Assembly (NCBI RefSeq): GCF_042434745.1
Contig: NZ_JBHLSS010000141.1
DNA length: 64,000 bases
Strand: one strand, 5' to 3'
From: Azotobacter paspali
GTDB taxonomy: Bacteria; Pseudomonadota; Gammaproteobacteria; Pseudomonadales; Pseudomonadaceae
The position numbers were made by a program, and so were the translations under genes. The notes beneath the pieces are model-generated. The model was not told where the DNA came from. It ran no database searches and worked only from the letters and a program-made list of their open reading frames with translations. Shown piece after piece: positions 30,589 through 42,309 of the stretch (positions are counted from its first letter, which is position 1; each line of letters begins with the position of its first letter).

Positions 30589-31890
30589 TCATTGCAAAGT
30601 ATGTTGCGCGATGAACTCATCCGGCCGCAGTCCTTCCCGACTGACCAGACGATTAAGTTCGATCCGTGGCAAACGCACGGCCAGCAGACTCCCCCCTTCC
30701 TCGTCATGCGTCTCGCTGCGTACCGCCCCGAGCGAGAAGAACTGCGCGCGCAGACGTCCCAGCCCCTGCGGCAGGCGCAGGGTTCCGACGAACAAATCAT
30801 TTCCCAGCAGCTCGGCGATGGCCTGACGCAACAGCTCCAACCCACGCCCGTCGCGGGCCGATACCCAGACCCGCAGCGGCTTGCCATCGACATCGCGCTG
30901 AATCTGCGGCTCCATGTCTTCGAGCAGATCCAGCTTGTTGTAGACCTCGAGAATCGGCAGGTGGTCGGCGCCGATCTCTCCCAGCACGGCCATGACCTGC
31001 TCGATCTGCGCCATGCGCTCAGGCTCATGGGCATCGATCACGTGCAGCAGTAGGTCGGAATTGCTCGACTCCTCCAGCGTAGCGCGGAATGCCTCGACCA
31101 GCTTGTGCGGCAGATGGCGGATGAAGCCCACGGTATCGGCCAGCACCAGCGCCCCCAGGTCGTCTAGCTCGAGCCGGCGCAAAGTCGGATCGAGGGTGGC
31201 GAACAACTGGTTGGCCGCATAGACCCCGGAAGCCGTCAAGGCGTTGAACAGGGTGGACTTGCCGGCGTTGGTGTAACCGACCAGGGAAACCAGGGAAATC
31301 TCCGCGCGCCGGCGACCGCGCCGCGCCTGCTCGCGCTGGCTGCGCACCTTCTCCAGACGCTGGCGAATCTGCCGGATACGCATCCGCAGCAGGCGCCGGT
31401 CGGTTTCCAACTGGGTTTCCCCAGGTCCGCGCAGACCGATACCGCCCTTCTGCCGCTCCAGGTGGGTCCAGCCACGCACCAGCCGCGTGCTCATGTGCTC
31501 CAGTTGGGCCAGCTCGACCTGCAACTTGCCTTCGTGGGTACGCGCGCGTTGGGCGAAAATGTCCAGGATCAGGCCAGTGCGGTCGAGCACCCGGCACTCG
31601 AAGGCGCGCTCCAGGTTGCGCTCCTGGCTGGGTGTCAGGACGTGATTGAAAATGACTAGTTCGGCCTGCTCGGTCCGGACCAGATCGTGCAGTTCCCCGA
31701 CCTTGCCGGTACCGATCAGGTACTTGGCGCTCGGCTGGTGGCGCGCCACACCGACGAACGCCACCACGTCGGCGCCTGCCGAGCGGGCGAGCTCTTGGAA
31801 CTCCTGCGGGTCCTCACGCGCCTCGGGATCCTGACCTTCCAGGTGAACCAGAATGGCTCGCTCACCACCACCAGGGCGCTCAAAGAACAA
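30589..31890 (-). CDS. hflX: ribosome-associated GTPase HflX
   Basis: GTPase that splits stalled or heat-damaged 70S ribosomes. The 433 residues include the N-terminal HflX domain (LIGTGKVGELHDLVR, FNHVLTPSQERNLERA), a coiled region (RMRIRQIRQRLEKVRSQREQ), and the G domain with P-loop GYTNAGKSTLFNAL and the DTVGFIRHLPH switch. An NKLDLLED G4 motif is present. It follows hfq after 13 bases. Confidence 0.97.
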   Translation of the reverse strand: MFFERPGGGERAILVHLEGQDPEAREDPQEFQELARSAGADVVAFVGVARHQPSAKYLIGTGKVGELHDLVRTEQAELVIFNHVLTPSQERNLERAFECRVLDRTGLILDIFAQRARTHEGKLQVELAQLEHMSTRLVRGWTHLERQKGGIGLRGPGETQLETDRRLLRMRIRQIRQRLEKVRSQREQARRGRRRAEISLVSLVGYTNAGKSTLFNALTASGVYAANQLFATLDPTLRRLELDDLGALVLADTVGFIRHLPHKLVEAFRATLEESSNSDLLLHVIDAHEPERMAQIEQVMAVLGEIGADHLPILEVYNKLDLLEDMEPQIQRDVDGKPLRVWVSARDGRGLELLRQAIAELLGNDLFVGTLRLPQGLGRLRAQFFSLGAVRSETHDEEGGSLLAVRLPRIELNRLVSREGLRPDEFIAQHTLQ

Positions 31891-31903
31891 GGTGGGCTCC
31901 TAT

Positions 31904-33219
<1,316 letters not shown>

Positions 33220-33295
33220 CGGCGGGCTCGGCACGAACACGAAAGAGGGCATAGTTTCAGATGCTGGACAACGGGCCGCAAGCGGCCGCGCCCGG

Positions 33296-35221
33296 TCAAC
33301 GGCCGCGCAAGAACAGTTTATCGAGGTCGGCCATACCCAATTGCGTCCAGGTCGGCCGCCCATGATTGCACTGGCCGCTGCGTTCGGTGCTCTCCATATC
33401 GCGCAACAGGGCGTTCATCTCCGGCAGGGTCAGGCGCCGGTTGGCGCGCACGGAGCCATGGCAGGCCATGGTCGCTAGTAGTTCGTTGAGATGGGCCTCG
33501 ATGCGGTCGCTGCTACCGTACTCCAGGAGATCGGCCAGCACGTCGCGCACCAGTTGGCCTGCCTCGGCCTGCCGGAGCAGGGCCGGCGTCTGGCGGATCG
33601 CCAGGGTTTCCGGTCCGAGGCGCTGCAACTCGAATCCCAGCCGCTGGAACCACTCGGCATGCTCCTCGGCGCAATCCGCCTCGCGCTGGCTCAGGGCCAA
33701 GCCTTCCGGCACCAGCAGTGGCTGGCCGCGCAACCCCTCGCTCGCCATCGCGGTCTTCAGCCGCTCGTAGGTGATCCGCTCGTGGGCCGCATGCATATCG
33801 ACCAGCACCAGCCCCTGGGCATTCTCGGCGAGGATATAGATGCCTTTGAGCTGGGCCAGGGCATAGCCGAGCGGCGGAATGCCACCCGGCGAAGTATCGC
33901 CCAGCAAGGCATCGCCCGGCGGAGTACCGCCCTCCTCTCCCGTTCGGGTCGCAGGTTCGGCCCGCGGCTCGGCCAGCGGTGCGAAGAACTCGCGATACAC
34001 CCCGCCGGCCTCAGCGGAACGCGCCGGGCGCGGCGAAGGAGCCTGATAGCCGGCACCCGCGCCTTTCCAGGCCGCAGGCCTGGCAAGCTCGCGCGTGGGC
34101 GGGGTGGAGGACAGCGGCATCTCCTCCTGTCCACGGAACTCGCCAGCGGCGGCCCCGGAAGCTGGCGCCGGCAACGCCACGGCAGCAGGCGCCGCTAGAC
34201 GATCCTCGGGACGCGCCTCGCCCAGGACACGATGCAGGGTCCCGTAGAGGAAGTCGTGGATCATGCGGCTGTCGCGGAAACGCACCTCGTGCTTGGTCGG
34301 GTGCACGTTGACATCCACCACCGCCGGATCGACCTCGAGGAACAGCACGAAGGTCGGATGCCGACCGTTGAACAGCACGTCGCGATAGGCCTGGCGCACC
34401 GCGTGGGCGACCAGCTTGTCGCGCACCATGCGGCTGTTGACGTAGAAATACTGCAGATCGGCCTGGCTGCGCGAGAAGGTCGGCAGGCCGACCCAGCCCC
34501 ACAGGCGCAGGCCGGCCCGCTCGACCTCGATGGGCAGCGCCTGCTCCAGGAAGGCCGGCCCGCAGACCGCCGCCACCCGCCGCGCCCGCGCCGTCTCGTC
34601 GCCGGCCTCGTGCAAGGCCAGCGCGCTACGACCGTTGTGGCGCAGGTGGAAGGCCACCTCGAAGCGCGCCAGGGCCAGGCGCCTGACGACTTCCTGGAGG
34701 TGCTCGAATTCGGTCTTCTCCGCGCGCAGGAACTTGCGCCGCGCCGGCGTATTGAAGAACAGGTCGCGCACCTCGACAGAGGTGCCGACCGGGTGGGCCG
34801 CCGGCTGCACCCGCGCCTCCATGTCGCGCCCCTCGGTTTCCACTTGCCAAGCTTGCTCGGCATCGGCGGTACGCGAAGTCAGGGTCAGGCGCGCCACCGA
34901 ACCGATCGAGGCCAGCGCCTCGCCGCGAAAGCCCAGGCTCGCCACCCGCTCGAGATCCTCCAGTTCGCGGATCTTACTGGTGGCGTGGCGGGCCAGGGCC
35001 AGCGGCAGGTCGTCGGCGGCGATGCCGCAGCCGTCGTCGCGCACCCGCAACAGCTTGACGCCGCCCTGCTCCGCCTCGATGTCGACGCGCCGCGCGCCGG
35101 CGTCCAGGCTGTTCTCCAAAAGCTCCTTGGCCACCGAGGCCGGCCGCTCGACCACTTCGCCGGCGGCAATCTGGTTGGCCAGCCGCAGGCTCAGCAGTTG
35201 GATGCGCGCCGGACCGCTCAT
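33296..35221 (-). CDS. mutL: DNA mismatch repair protein MutL
   Basis: GHKL ATPase linking MutS recognition to strand incision. At 641 residues it has N-terminal ATPase motifs ([39 protein letters not shown]), the [11 protein letters not shown] and [11 protein letters not shown] segments of the transducer domain, a Pro/Ala/Gly-rich linker (about residues 340-440), and a C-terminal dimerisation domain with [20 protein letters not shown] (consistent with CxxxxxR-type MutL). Its start overlaps the amidase stop. Confidence 0.97.
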   Translation of the reverse strand: MSGPARIQLLSLRLANQIAAGEVVERPASVAKELLENSLDAGARRVDIEAEQGGVKLLRVRDDGCGIAADDLPLALARHATSKIRELEDLERVASLGFRGEALASIGSVARLTLTSRTADAEQAWQVETEGRDMEARVQPAAHPVGTSVEVRDLFFNTPARRKFLRAEKTEFEHLQEVVRRLALARFEVAFHLRHNGRSALALHEAGDETARARRVAAVCGPAFLEQALPIEVERAGLRLWGWVGLPTFSRSQADLQYFYVNSRMVRDKLVAHAVRQAYRDVLFNGRHPTFVLFLEVDPAVVDVNVHPTKHEVRFRDSRMIHDFLYGTLHRVLGEARPEDRLAAPAAVALPAPASGAAAGEFRGQEEMPLSSTPPTRELARPAAWKGAGAGYQAPSPRPARSAEAGGVYREFFAPLAEPRAEPATRTGEEGGTPPGDALLGDTSPGGIPPLGYALAQLKGIYILAENAQGLVLVDMHAAHERITYERLKTAMASEGLRGQPLLVPEGLALSQREADCAEEHAEWFQRLGFELQRLGPETLAIRQTPALLRQAEAGQLVRDVLADLLEYGSSDRIEAHLNELLATMACHGSVRANRRLTLPEMNALLRDMESTERSGQCNHGRPTWTQLGMADLDKLFLRGR

Positions 35222-36672
35222 GGCCGCCCCGCCAGGGTGGCGGCCGGGATGTCGAGGACCTGGCCGATCTTCAAGTCGTCGTTCTTCAGGCTATTGGCTC
35301 GACGCAGCGCCACCATGTCGACCTGATAGCGCTCGGCGATTAGCGCCAGGGTTTCGCCAGAGGTGACCACATGCTCCTGCCGCCCGCGGGCGATCTTTCC
35401 GGAGTCGCGCAGCCAGGCGATATAGGTGCCCGGCGGCGGACTCTGGTGGAAAAATTGGCGCACCCCGCCATGGATGGCGCGCGCCAGCGCCTGCTGGTGA
35501 TTGCGGGTCTGCAGCTTCTCGGACTCGCCGGGGTTGGAGATGAACCCGGTCTCCACCAGAATCGACGGGATGTCCGGCGACTTCAGCACCATGAACCCGG
35601 CCTGCTCCACCCGCTCCTTGTGCAGCGGAGTGATCCGCCCCATGTTGCTCAATACCTTCTGGCCGATGTTCAGACTGGAAGACAGCGAAGCGGTCATCGA
35701 CAGGTCGAGCAGGACGCCGGCGAGCATGCGGTCCTTATCTTCCAGACTGACGCTGCCGGCGCCGCCGATCAGGTCCGAGCGGTTCTCGCTATCGGCCAGC
35801 CAGCGTGCCGTTTCCGAGGTCGCGCCGCGATCGGACAAGGCGTAGACCGAAGCACCGAAGGCCGACGAGCGCGGCGCGGCATCGGCATGGATGGAGACGA
35901 ACAGGTCGGCGCCCTTCTTGCGCGCGATCTCGGTACGCCGGCGCAGCGGGATGAAATAGTCGCCGGTACGCACCAGTTCGGCGCGAAAGCCTTTCTCGGC
36001 GTTGATCTGGCGCTGCAGTTCGCGGGCGATGGCCAGTACGACATGCTTTTCCTGCGCCCCCTGCGGGCCGATCGCGCCGGGGTCCTCGCCGCCGTGGCCG
36101 GCATCGATGGCGATCACGATATCGCGCTGCCCCCTGGACAGTGGCGTGGTCGCCTTCGCCGCCGGCTTGGTCGGTGTCACCACCGGAACCGGCACAGGTA
36201 CTGGCACGGGCACCGGCTTGGTGGTTGCGACGCGCGTCGGCGGCAGCTCGGGCGCCACGCTCGGCTTTTGATCGTAGAGATCGAGCACCAGACGATGGCC
36301 ATACTGCTGATTGGGAGCGAGGGTGAAGCTCTTGGGCACCACCGCCTCGGACAGATCGAGAACCAGGCGCAGGTCGTTCGGCGTCCGCTGCGCCGCGCGC
36401 AGGCCGCTGATCGGGGTGTTGCCCAGGGCGAGCTTATCCAGTTGGGTGCTCAACTGGGCGCCACTGAAGTCGATGACGATCCGGTGCGGTGCGGTCAGGG
36501 TGAAGACGCTGTGCTGCACCTGGCCGCTCAGATCGAAAACCAGGCGGGTGTTGTCCGGAGCCCGCCACAGGCGCACGCCACGTACCTCCGCAGCGGCCAG
36601 GGCGTCGACGGCCAGGGAGGCGAGCAGCAGGCCGACGACGCTAGTCCAGGCGTGCATGGGAATAGCCCACAT
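35218..36672 (-). CDS. amiB: N-acetylmuramoyl-L-alanine amidase (AmiB/AmiC type) with LysM
   Basis: Periplasmic zinc amidase that splits septal peptidoglycan during cell separation. The 484 residues comprise a signal peptide ([20 protein letters not shown]), an AMIN domain (about residues 30-135), a linker with a repeated Pro-Val run, and an amidase_3 domain ([19 protein letters not shown] with the zinc histidine and glutamate; [25 protein letters not shown]). A C-terminal LysM repeat follows ([18 protein letters not shown]). Both the ATG at 36672 and the one at 36657 are possible starts. It lies five bases from tsaE and overlaps mutL. Confidence 0.94.
   Translation of the reverse strand: MWAIPMHAWTSVVGLLLASLAVDALAAAEVRGVRLWRAPDNTRLVFDLSGQVQHSVFTLTAPHRIVIDFSGAQLSTQLDKLALGNTPISGLRAAQRTPNDLRLVLDLSEAVVPKSFTLAPNQQYGHRLVLDLYDQKPSVAPELPPTRVATTKPVPVPVPVPVPVVTPTKPAAKATTPLSRGQRDIVIAIDAGHGGEDPGAIGPQGAQEKHVVLAIARELQRQINAEKGFRAELVRTGDYFIPLRRRTEIARKKGADLFVSIHADAAPRSSAFGASVYALSDRGATSETARWLADSENRSDLIGGAGSVSLEDKDRMLAGVLLDLSMTASLSSSLNIGQKVLSNMGRITPLHKERVEQAGFMVLKSPDIPSILVETGFISNPGESEKLQTRNHQQALARAIHGGVRQFFHQSPPPGTYIAWLRDSGKIARGRQEHVVTSGETLALIAERYQVDMVALRRANSLKNDDLKIGQVLDIPAATLAGRP
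36184..36216. repeat. short tandem repeat inside the amidase linker
   Basis: Repeats of about six bases (GGCACN, GGTACT and similar) encode Pro-Val four to five times in a row ([11 protein letters not shown]) in the linker between the AMIN and amidase domains. Such a run can change length in steps of two residues without shifting the frame. Confidence 0.6.
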
Positions 36673-36677
36673 ATGTT

Positions 36678-37148
36678 TTAGTTCTCCTGAGCCAGAGAGG
36701 TGCACCAGGCCTCGCCCCGTGCGCCATGGGGCGACAGGCGCAAGGTGCGGCCTCCCGCTTGCGGGGTAATGGTGATGTCGAGGTCCGGCTTCGGCAAAAA
36801 GCCCGAGCCACGCTGCGGCCACTCGACCAAGCACAGCGCATCGCCCTCGAAATAGTCACGAATGCCAAGAAACTCAAGCTCTTCCGGATCGGCCAGGCGA
36901 TACAGGTCGAAGTGGTAGGCCTGCCGCTCGCCGATCCGGTAAGGCTCGACCAGGGTAAAGGTCGGGCTCTTCACCGCCCCGGCATGCCCCAGGCCGCGCA
37001 GGATGCCACGCGACAAGGTGGTCTTGCCGGCGCCGAGGTCGCCATGAAGGAAGATGGTCCCGCGCCCCCCGGTGAGCGCGCCGAGGCGCTCGCCAAGGGC
37101 CAGTTGGGCCGCCTCGTCGGCGGCGAAGAGGCTCAGTTCGGGAGGCAC
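36678..37148 (-). CDS. tsaE: tRNA t6A37 biosynthesis ATPase TsaE
   Basis: P-loop ATPase needed with TsaB, TsaC and TsaD to make threonylcarbamoyl-adenosine in ANN-decoding tRNAs. Its 156 residues contain the Walker [17 protein letters not shown] near residue 37, [29 protein letters not shown] and [10 protein letters not shown]. The start is a GTG at 37148, inside the 3' end of nnr, giving a 16-base overlap. The reading frame runs open far upstream, but only this part resembles a protein family. Confidence 0.93.
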   Translation of the reverse strand: MPPELSLFAADEAAQLALGERLGALTGGRGTIFLHGDLGAGKTTLSRGILRGLGHAGAVKSPTFTLVEPYRIGERQAYHFDLYRLADPEELEFLGIRDYFEGDALCLVEWPQRGSGFLPKPDLDITITPQAGGRTLRLSPHGARGEAWCTSLAQEN

Positions 37149-38635
37149 GGCGAATGCTCCTCCAGCAACTGGCGGATCGCCGGGAACAGATCGCTCGCCG
37201 CCAGCCCGCGACCCTGCGCGCCCAGTCGCTCGCCCGCCCGGGCATGCAGCCAGACCGCCAGCGAAGCCGCCTCGAAAGGCTCCAGCCCCTGGGCCAGCAG
37301 GGCGCCGACCAGCCCGGCGAGAACATCGCCGAACCCCGCCCCGGCCATCGCAGGGTGACCGTGGTCGCACAGCGCCAGACGTCCCTGCGGATCGGCCACC
37401 AGACTGCCGGCGCCCTTGAGAACGACCACCGCGCCATGGCGCCGCGCCAGGGCGACGGCCGCCGCTGGCCGGTCGGCCTGCACCGCGCCGATGTCGCTGC
37501 CCAGCAGACGCGCGGCTTCGCCGGGATGGGGGGTCAGCACGCCCCGCGCGGGTGCGCCCACCGCGCCGGCGGCGAGCAGGTTCAGCGCATCGGCGTCCCA
37601 CACCTGTGGCCGGTCGAGGCCGGCCGCCGCCGACAGCAGGCTGCGTCCCCAGGCTTCCTGTCCGAGTCCCGGCCCGACCACCAGCACGTCGGCCCCGGTC
37701 ATCAGCGCCAATGCCTGATTGGCCGACTCGACGCCGCGGCTCATCAACTCCGGCCGCCGCGCCAGCGCCGCCGGCACGTGCACGTCGCGGGTCGCCAGGC
37801 TGACCAGTCCCGCGCCGGCGCGCAAAGCGCTCTCCGCGCTGAGCAGCGCCGCGCCGCCGAGACCGAGGTCGCCGCCGACCACCAGCACATGGCCGAAATG
37901 CCCTTTGTGCGCGGTACGCGGCCGTGGCGCCAGACACGCCACGCCGCCGACCGCCAGCCGCCGGGTGCTGACCGGCTGCGCGGCGACGATGTACGGATCG
38001 GCCGCCAGGTCGTCGAACACCAGGGCACCGACGTGGTCCGGCGCTTCGCCAGTGAACAGCCCCAGCTTGAGGCCGATGAAGGTCACCGTCAGCCCGGCGC
38101 GTACCGCCACGCCCAGCGCGCAACCGGTGTCGGCGCTGAGCCCGGAGGGAATATCCACCGCCAGCACCGGCAGACCGCTGGCGTTGATCTGGCGGATCGC
38201 CTGGGCGTAGGGTTCGCGCACCGAACCGCCGAGACCGGTACCGAGCAGTGCGTCGACCAGCACGCCGTCCAGCGCCGCGCATTCGCTCCAGGGCTCGATC
38301 GCCACCCCGGCCTGCCGAGCCTCGTCCCGGGCCAGGGCCGCATCGCCCTGCAACTGCTGCGGGTCGCCCACGGCCAGTACCCGCACGCGCCAGCCGGCGC
38401 GCTGCGCCAGCGCGGCGAGCAGATAACCGTCGCCGGCATTGTTGCCGCGCCCGGCGAACACCGTCGCGGCGCCGGCCTCGGGCCAGCGCCGGCGCAGGGC
38501 CCGCCAAGCGGCATGGGCAGCACGCCGCATCAGTTCGAAGCCGGAGGTGCCGGCGGCGATCAGGCGTGCGTCGAGTTCGCGCACCTGAGCGGCGTTGTAA
38601 AGGGGAAGCGGCAAATTTTCCTGGATGTCTGGCAT
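37133..38635 (-). CDS. nnr: bifunctional NAD(P)H-hydrate epimerase / dehydratase
   Basis: Repairs damaged NADHX and NADPHX. The 500 residues carry an N-terminal YjeF_N epimerase domain ([56 protein letters not shown]) and a C-terminal ribokinase-like ADP-dependent dehydratase ([52 protein letters not shown]). The start at 38635 is the first ATG giving the family N-terminus. It is divergent from queG, with 59 bases between. Confidence 0.95.
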   Translation of the reverse strand: MPDIQENLPLPLYNAAQVRELDARLIAAGTSGFELMRRAAHAAWRALRRRWPEAGAATVFAGRGNNAGDGYLLAALAQRAGWRVRVLAVGDPQQLQGDAALARDEARQAGVAIEPWSECAALDGVLVDALLGTGLGGSVREPYAQAIRQINASGLPVLAVDIPSGLSADTGCALGVAVRAGLTVTFIGLKLGLFTGEAPDHVGALVFDDLAADPYIVAAQPVSTRRLAVGGVACLAPRPRTAHKGHFGHVLVVGGDLGLGGAALLSAESALRAGAGLVSLATRDVHVPAALARRPELMSRGVESANQALALMTGADVLVVGPGLGQEAWGRSLLSAAAGLDRPQVWDADALNLLAAGAVGAPARGVLTPHPGEAARLLGSDIGAVQADRPAAAVALARRHGAVVVLKGAGSLVADPQGRLALCDHGHPAMAGAGFGDVLAGLVGALLAQGLEPFEAASLAVWLHARAGERLGAQGRGLAASDLFPAIRQLLEEHSPCLPN

Positions 38636-38694
38636 GCGTCGATCGGCTCCGAGGTCTGGCAGAATTATCGCATCTAACACAGGTTTTCTTCAGC

Positions 38695-39759
38695 ATGTCC
38701 GCCAACACCCCCGACCTCGTCCGCCTCGCCCAGTCGATCAAGGACTGGGGCCGCAAGCTGGGCTTCCAGCAGGTCGGCATCGCCGGCATCGAGCTCGGCC
38801 AGCACGAAGCCCACCTGCGGCGCTGGCTGGCGGCCGGCTACCAGGGCGAGATGGACTACATGGCCGCCCACGGCGACAAGCGTTCGCGTCCGGCCGAACT
38901 GGTGCCCGGTACCTTGCGGGCGATCTCGCTGCGCATGGACTACCTGCCGGCCGATACCCGGATGGCCGAACGCCTCGCTGCACCGGAAAAGGCCTACCTG
39001 TCCCGCTACGCCCTCGGCCGCGACTACCACAAGCTGATCCGCAAGCGCCTGCAACACCTGGCCGAACGCATCCAGGGAGAAATCGGCCCATTCGGCCATC
39101 GCGCCTTCGTCGACAGCGCCCCGGTGCTGGAAAAGGCCCTAGCCGAGCAGGCCGGGCTGGGCTGGATCGGCAAGAACACTCTACTGCTCAACAAGAAGGC
39201 CGGCAGTTGGTTCTTCCTCGGCGAGCTGTACGTCGACCTGCCCTTGCCAACCGACGCCCCCCATGCCGGCGAGCACTGCGGGCGCTGCTCGGCCTGCCTG
39301 GACAGGTGTCCGACCGGCGCCTTCGTCGGCCCCAGGCTGCTGGACGCCCGGCGCTGCATCTCCTATCTGACCATCGAGCTGAAGGGCTCGATCCCCGAGG
39401 AGTTGCGGGCGCTAGTCGGCAATCGGGTATTCGGCTGCGACGATTGCCAACTGGTCTGCCCCTGGAACCGCTTCGCCCGCCCCACGCAGGAAGGCGACTT
39501 CCAGCCGCGCCATGGCCTGGACAACGCCGAGCTGGCCGCCCTTTTCCTCTGGAGCGAAGCCGAATTTCTCGCCCGCAGCGAGGGCTCGCCGCTGCGCCGT
39601 GCCGGCTACGAGCGCTGGCTGCGCAACCTGGCGGTCGGCCTGGGCAATGCCCCTTCGACCATCCCGGTGCTCGAGGCGCTCGAAGCGCGCCGCGAGCATC
39701 CCTCGGCGCTGGTGCGCGAGCACGTGCTCTGGGCGCTACGCCGGCACGGTCGGGACTGA
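38695..39759 (+). CDS. queG: epoxyqueuosine reductase QueG
   Basis: Cobalamin- and iron-sulfur-dependent enzyme for the last step of queuosine synthesis in tRNA. The 354 residues include [20 protein letters not shown], the DUF1730 domain with [20 protein letters not shown] and [12 protein letters not shown], and two 4Fe-4S motifs, [16 protein letters not shown] and [16 protein letters not shown]-like C-terminus closes it. Its cobalamin need is one possible use for the BtuB-like receptor at the left end of the window (inference). It converges on orn. Confidence 0.96.
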   Translation: MSANTPDLVRLAQSIKDWGRKLGFQQVGIAGIELGQHEAHLRRWLAAGYQGEMDYMAAHGDKRSRPAELVPGTLRAISLRMDYLPADTRMAERLAAPEKAYLSRYALGRDYHKLIRKRLQHLAERIQGEIGPFGHRAFVDSAPVLEKALAEQAGLGWIGKNTLLLNKKAGSWFFLGELYVDLPLPTDAPHAGEHCGRCSACLDRCPTGAFVGPRLLDARRCISYLTIELKGSIPEELRALVGNRVFGCDDCQLVCPWNRFARPTQEGDFQPRHGLDNAELAALFLWSEAEFLARSEGSPLRRAGYERWLRNLAVGLGNAPSTIPVLEALEARREHPSALVREHVLWALRRHGRD

Positions 39760-39775
39760 CCCGTCCCTCGACCGC

Positions 39776-40318
39776 TCAATACCTGATGAAGTGCTCGCGG
39801 TAGTGGCGCAGTTCGGCGATGGATTCGCGGATGTCGTCCAGCGCCAGGTGGGCGGCGCTCTTCTTGAAGCTGTCGCGCACCTGCGGCGCCCAGCGCCCAG
39901 CCAGTTCCTTGAGGGTCGAGACGTCCACGTGGCGGTAGTGGAACCAGGCCTCCAGATCCCGCATGTAGCGGGCGAGGAAACGCCGATCCTGGCAGATGCT
40001 ATTGCCGCACATCGGCGACTTGCCCCTGGGTACCCACTGTTCGAGGAAGGCCAGGGTCTGCGCCTCGGCCGTCGCGGTATCGATGCGGCTATCGCGGACC
40101 CGCTGGGTCAGGCCGGAGCGGCCATGCTGGCGGGTGTTCCACTCATCCATGCCGACGAGGATCTCGTCGCTCTGGTGCACGGCGATCACCGGTCCTTCGG
40201 CCAGGATGTTCAGCTCGCTGTCGGTGACGATGGTCGCCATCTCGATGATGACATCCCGTTCCGGATTCAGACCAGTCATTTCCAGGTCGATCCAGATCAG
40301 ATTCTGCGGGTTCTGCAT
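39776..40318 (-). CDS. orn: oligoribonuclease
   Basis: DEDDh 3'-5' exonuclease that degrades 2-5-base RNAs, including the pGpG left from cyclic-di-GMP breakdown. The 180 residues contain the first acidic pair in [28 protein letters not shown], and the final [13 protein letters not shown] with the last D and catalytic H region ([16 protein letters not shown]). It is transcribed divergently from rsgA across an 83-base gap holding a perfect inverted repeat. Confidence 0.97.
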   Translation of the reverse strand: MQNPQNLIWIDLEMTGLNPERDVIIEMATIVTDSELNILAEGPVIAVHQSDEILVGMDEWNTRQHGRSGLTQRVRDSRIDTATAEAQTLAFLEQWVPRGKSPMCGNSICQDRRFLARYMRDLEAWFHYRHVDVSTLKELAGRWAPQVRDSFKKSAAHLALDDIRESIAELRHYREHFIRY

Positions 40319-40342
40319 GGTTATACTCCGTGGCTTTGCCGC

Positions 40343-40371
40343 AGTTTAGCAGGGCCGGCTCATGCTAAACT
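40343..40371. promoter_or_regulatory. perfect inverted repeat in the orn-rsgA divergent gap
   Basis: AGTTTAGCA (40343-40351) and TGCTAAACT (40363-40371) are exact reverse complements separated by 11 bases, centred in the gap between the divergent starts. TAAACT occurs as a -10-like hexamer in both orientations. It may be an operator or paired promoters; no regulator is implied. Confidence 0.5.
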
Positions 40372-40401
40372 CGCCGCCCCAGCCACCCGACCTCCCGAGC
40401 C

Positions 40402-41433
40402 ATGGCCAGACGCCAACTGACCCGCCGCCAGAGCTGGCGCATCGAAAAAATCCAGGAAGAGCGCGCCGCGCGCGCCGCCAAGCGCGAATCCCGCCTGATC
40501 GAGGAACTGGAGGGCGGCGACCTCGGTCCGGAACGGACCGGCCTGGTGATCGCCCACTTCGGCGTCCAGGTGGAAGTCGAGGCCGACGATGGCGACTGGA
40601 CCGGTCAGGTCTGCCGCTGCCACCTGCGCGCCAACCTACCGGCGCTGGTCACCGGCGACCGGGTGGTCTGGCGCGCCGGCAACCAGGGCGGCGGCGTGAT
40701 CGTCGCGCAACTGCCGCGGCGCAGCGAGCTGTGCCGGCCGGACATGCGCGGCCAGCTCAAGCCGGTGGCGGCCAACGTCGACCAGATCGTCATCGTCTTC
40801 GCCCCGCTGCCCGAACCTCATGCCAACCTTATCGACCGTTATCTGGTCGCCGCCGAGCACGCCGGTATCCACCCGCTGCTGCTGCTGAACAAGGCCGACT
40901 TGGTGAACGAGGAGAACGCCGCCGGTCTCGACGCCCTGCTCGCCACCTACAAGCGTCTCGGCTATCCCCTGCTAGAGGTCTCGGCCCGCCAGGGCGCCGG
41001 CATGCAGGAACTGCAGGCGGCGCTGGACGGTCATGTCAGCGTCTTCGTCGGCCAGTCTGGGGTGGGCAAGTCGTCGCTGGTCAACAGTTTGTTGCCCGGG
41101 GTCGACACCCGCGTCGGCGCCCTCTCGGAACAGACCGGCAAGGGTATGCACACCACCACCACCGCCCGGCTGTTCCATTTTCCTGGCGGCGGCGAACTGA
41201 TCGACTCGCCCGGCATCCGCGAGTTCGGCCTCGGCCACGTCAGCCGCGCGGATGTCGAAGCCGGCTTCATCGAGTTTCGCGACCTGCTCGGCCATTGCCG
41301 CTTCCGCGACTGCAGGCATGACCGCGAACCCGGCTGCGCGCTGCTCAAAGCTCTTGAGGAAGGCCGCATCCAGCCGCAGCGCATGGCCAGCTACCGGCAT
41401 ATCCTCGCCAGCCTGCCCGAGCCCGAATACTGA
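40402..41433 (+). CDS. rsgA: ribosome small subunit-dependent GTPase RsgA
   Basis: Circularly permuted GTPase that checks maturation of the 30S subunit. The 343 residues have a basic N-terminus ([20 protein letters not shown]), an OB-fold domain, then G motifs in permuted order: LLLNKADLV, then [15 protein letters not shown], then a [10 protein letters not shown] switch. A zinc finger follows ([16 protein letters not shown]). It is followed after 51 bases by rhdA; in P. aeruginosa motB and motA lie in between. Confidence 0.96.
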   Translation: MARRQLTRRQSWRIEKIQEERAARAAKRESRLIEELEGGDLGPERTGLVIAHFGVQVEVEADDGDWTGQVCRCHLRANLPALVTGDRVVWRAGNQGGGVIVAQLPRRSELCRPDMRGQLKPVAANVDQIVIVFAPLPEPHANLIDRYLVAAEHAGIHPLLLLNKADLVNEENAAGLDALLATYKRLGYPLLEVSARQGAGMQELQAALDGHVSVFVGQSGVGKSSLVNSLLPGVDTRVGALSEQTGKGMHTTTTARLFHFPGGGELIDSPGIREFGLGHVSRADVEAGFIEFRDLLGHCRFRDCRHDREPGCALLKALEEGRIQPQRMASYRHILASLPEPEY

Positions 41434-41484
41434 AAACCGCCTTTGTCTTACAATTCTTCCTCCAACCCTGCCTGGAGCCATGCC

Positions 41485-42300
41485 ATGGACGATTTCGCTT
41501 CGCTGCCGCTGGTCATCGAGCCGGCCGATCTGCAGGCTCGCCTGTCGGCGCCCGAGCTGATCCTGGTCGATTTGACCAGTGCCGCCCGCTACGCCGAGGG
41601 ACACATTCCCGGCGCGCGTTTCGTCGACCCCAAGCGTACCCAGCTCGGCCAGCCACCGGCGCCCGGCCTGCAGCCGCCCAGGGAACAACTGGAAAGCCTG
41701 TTCGGCGAACTCGGCCACCGCCCGAAGGCGGTCTACGTGGTTTACGACGACGAAGGCGGTGGCTGGGCCGGGCGCTTCATCTGGCTGCTCGACGTCATCG
41801 GCCAGCAGCGCTACCACTACCTGAACGGCGGCCTCACCGCCTGGCTGGCCGAGGACCGGCCGCTGTCCCGGGAACTCCCGGCGCCGGCCGGCGGCTCCGT
41901 CACACTCGGCCTGCACGACGAGCCGACCGCTAGCCGCGACTACCTGCTGGGCCGGCTCGGTGCCGCCGACCTGGCCATCTGGGACGCCCGTTCGCCCCAA
42001 GAGTACCGTGGCGAGAAGGTGCTCGCCGCGAAGGGCGGGCACATCCCCGGCGCGGTCAACTTCGAATGGACCGCCGCCATGGACCCGAGCCGCGCCCTGC
42101 GCATCCGTACCGATATCGCCGGACGCCTGGAGGAGCTGGGCATCACCCCGGACAAGGAAATCGTCACCCACTGCCAGACCCATCACCGCTCCGGCCTGAC
42201 CTACTTGATCGCCAAGGCCCTCGGCTACCCACGGGTCAAGGGCTACGCCGGTTCCTGGGGCGAATGGGGCAACCACCCGGACACGCCGGTGGAGCTTTAA
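41485..42300 (+). CDS. rhdA: sulfurtransferase (rhodanese) RhdA
   Basis: Transfers sulfane sulfur from donors such as thiosulfate to thiophilic acceptors; in A. vinelandii RhdA is linked to iron-sulfur protein and redox protection. Two rhodanese domains make up 271 residues. The active-site cysteine lies in HCQTHHRSG near residue 230, the unusual loop known from A. vinelandii RhdA, and the C-terminus reads GYAGSWGEWGNHPDTPVEL. From memory, sequence and length agree almost throughout with A. vinelandii RhdA. psd follows after nine bases. Confidence 0.96.
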   Translation: MDDFASLPLVIEPADLQARLSAPELILVDLTSAARYAEGHIPGARFVDPKRTQLGQPPAPGLQPPREQLESLFGELGHRPKAVYVVYDDEGGGWAGRFIWLLDVIGQQRYHYLNGGLTAWLAEDRPLSRELPAPAGGSVTLGLHDEPTASRDYLLGRLGAADLAIWDARSPQEYRGEKVLAAKGGHIPGAVNFEWTAAMDPSRALRIRTDIAGRLEELGITPDKEIVTHCQTHHRSGLTYLIAKALGYPRVKGYAGSWGEWGNHPDTPVEL

Positions 42301-42309
42301 GGAAACCCG

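Noticed and set aside
36678..38789. Single 703-codon frame suggesting a fusion ahead of tsaE
   Set aside because: Only the last 156 residues resemble a protein (TsaE). The rest is an out-of-frame reading of nnr, which is intact in another frame.
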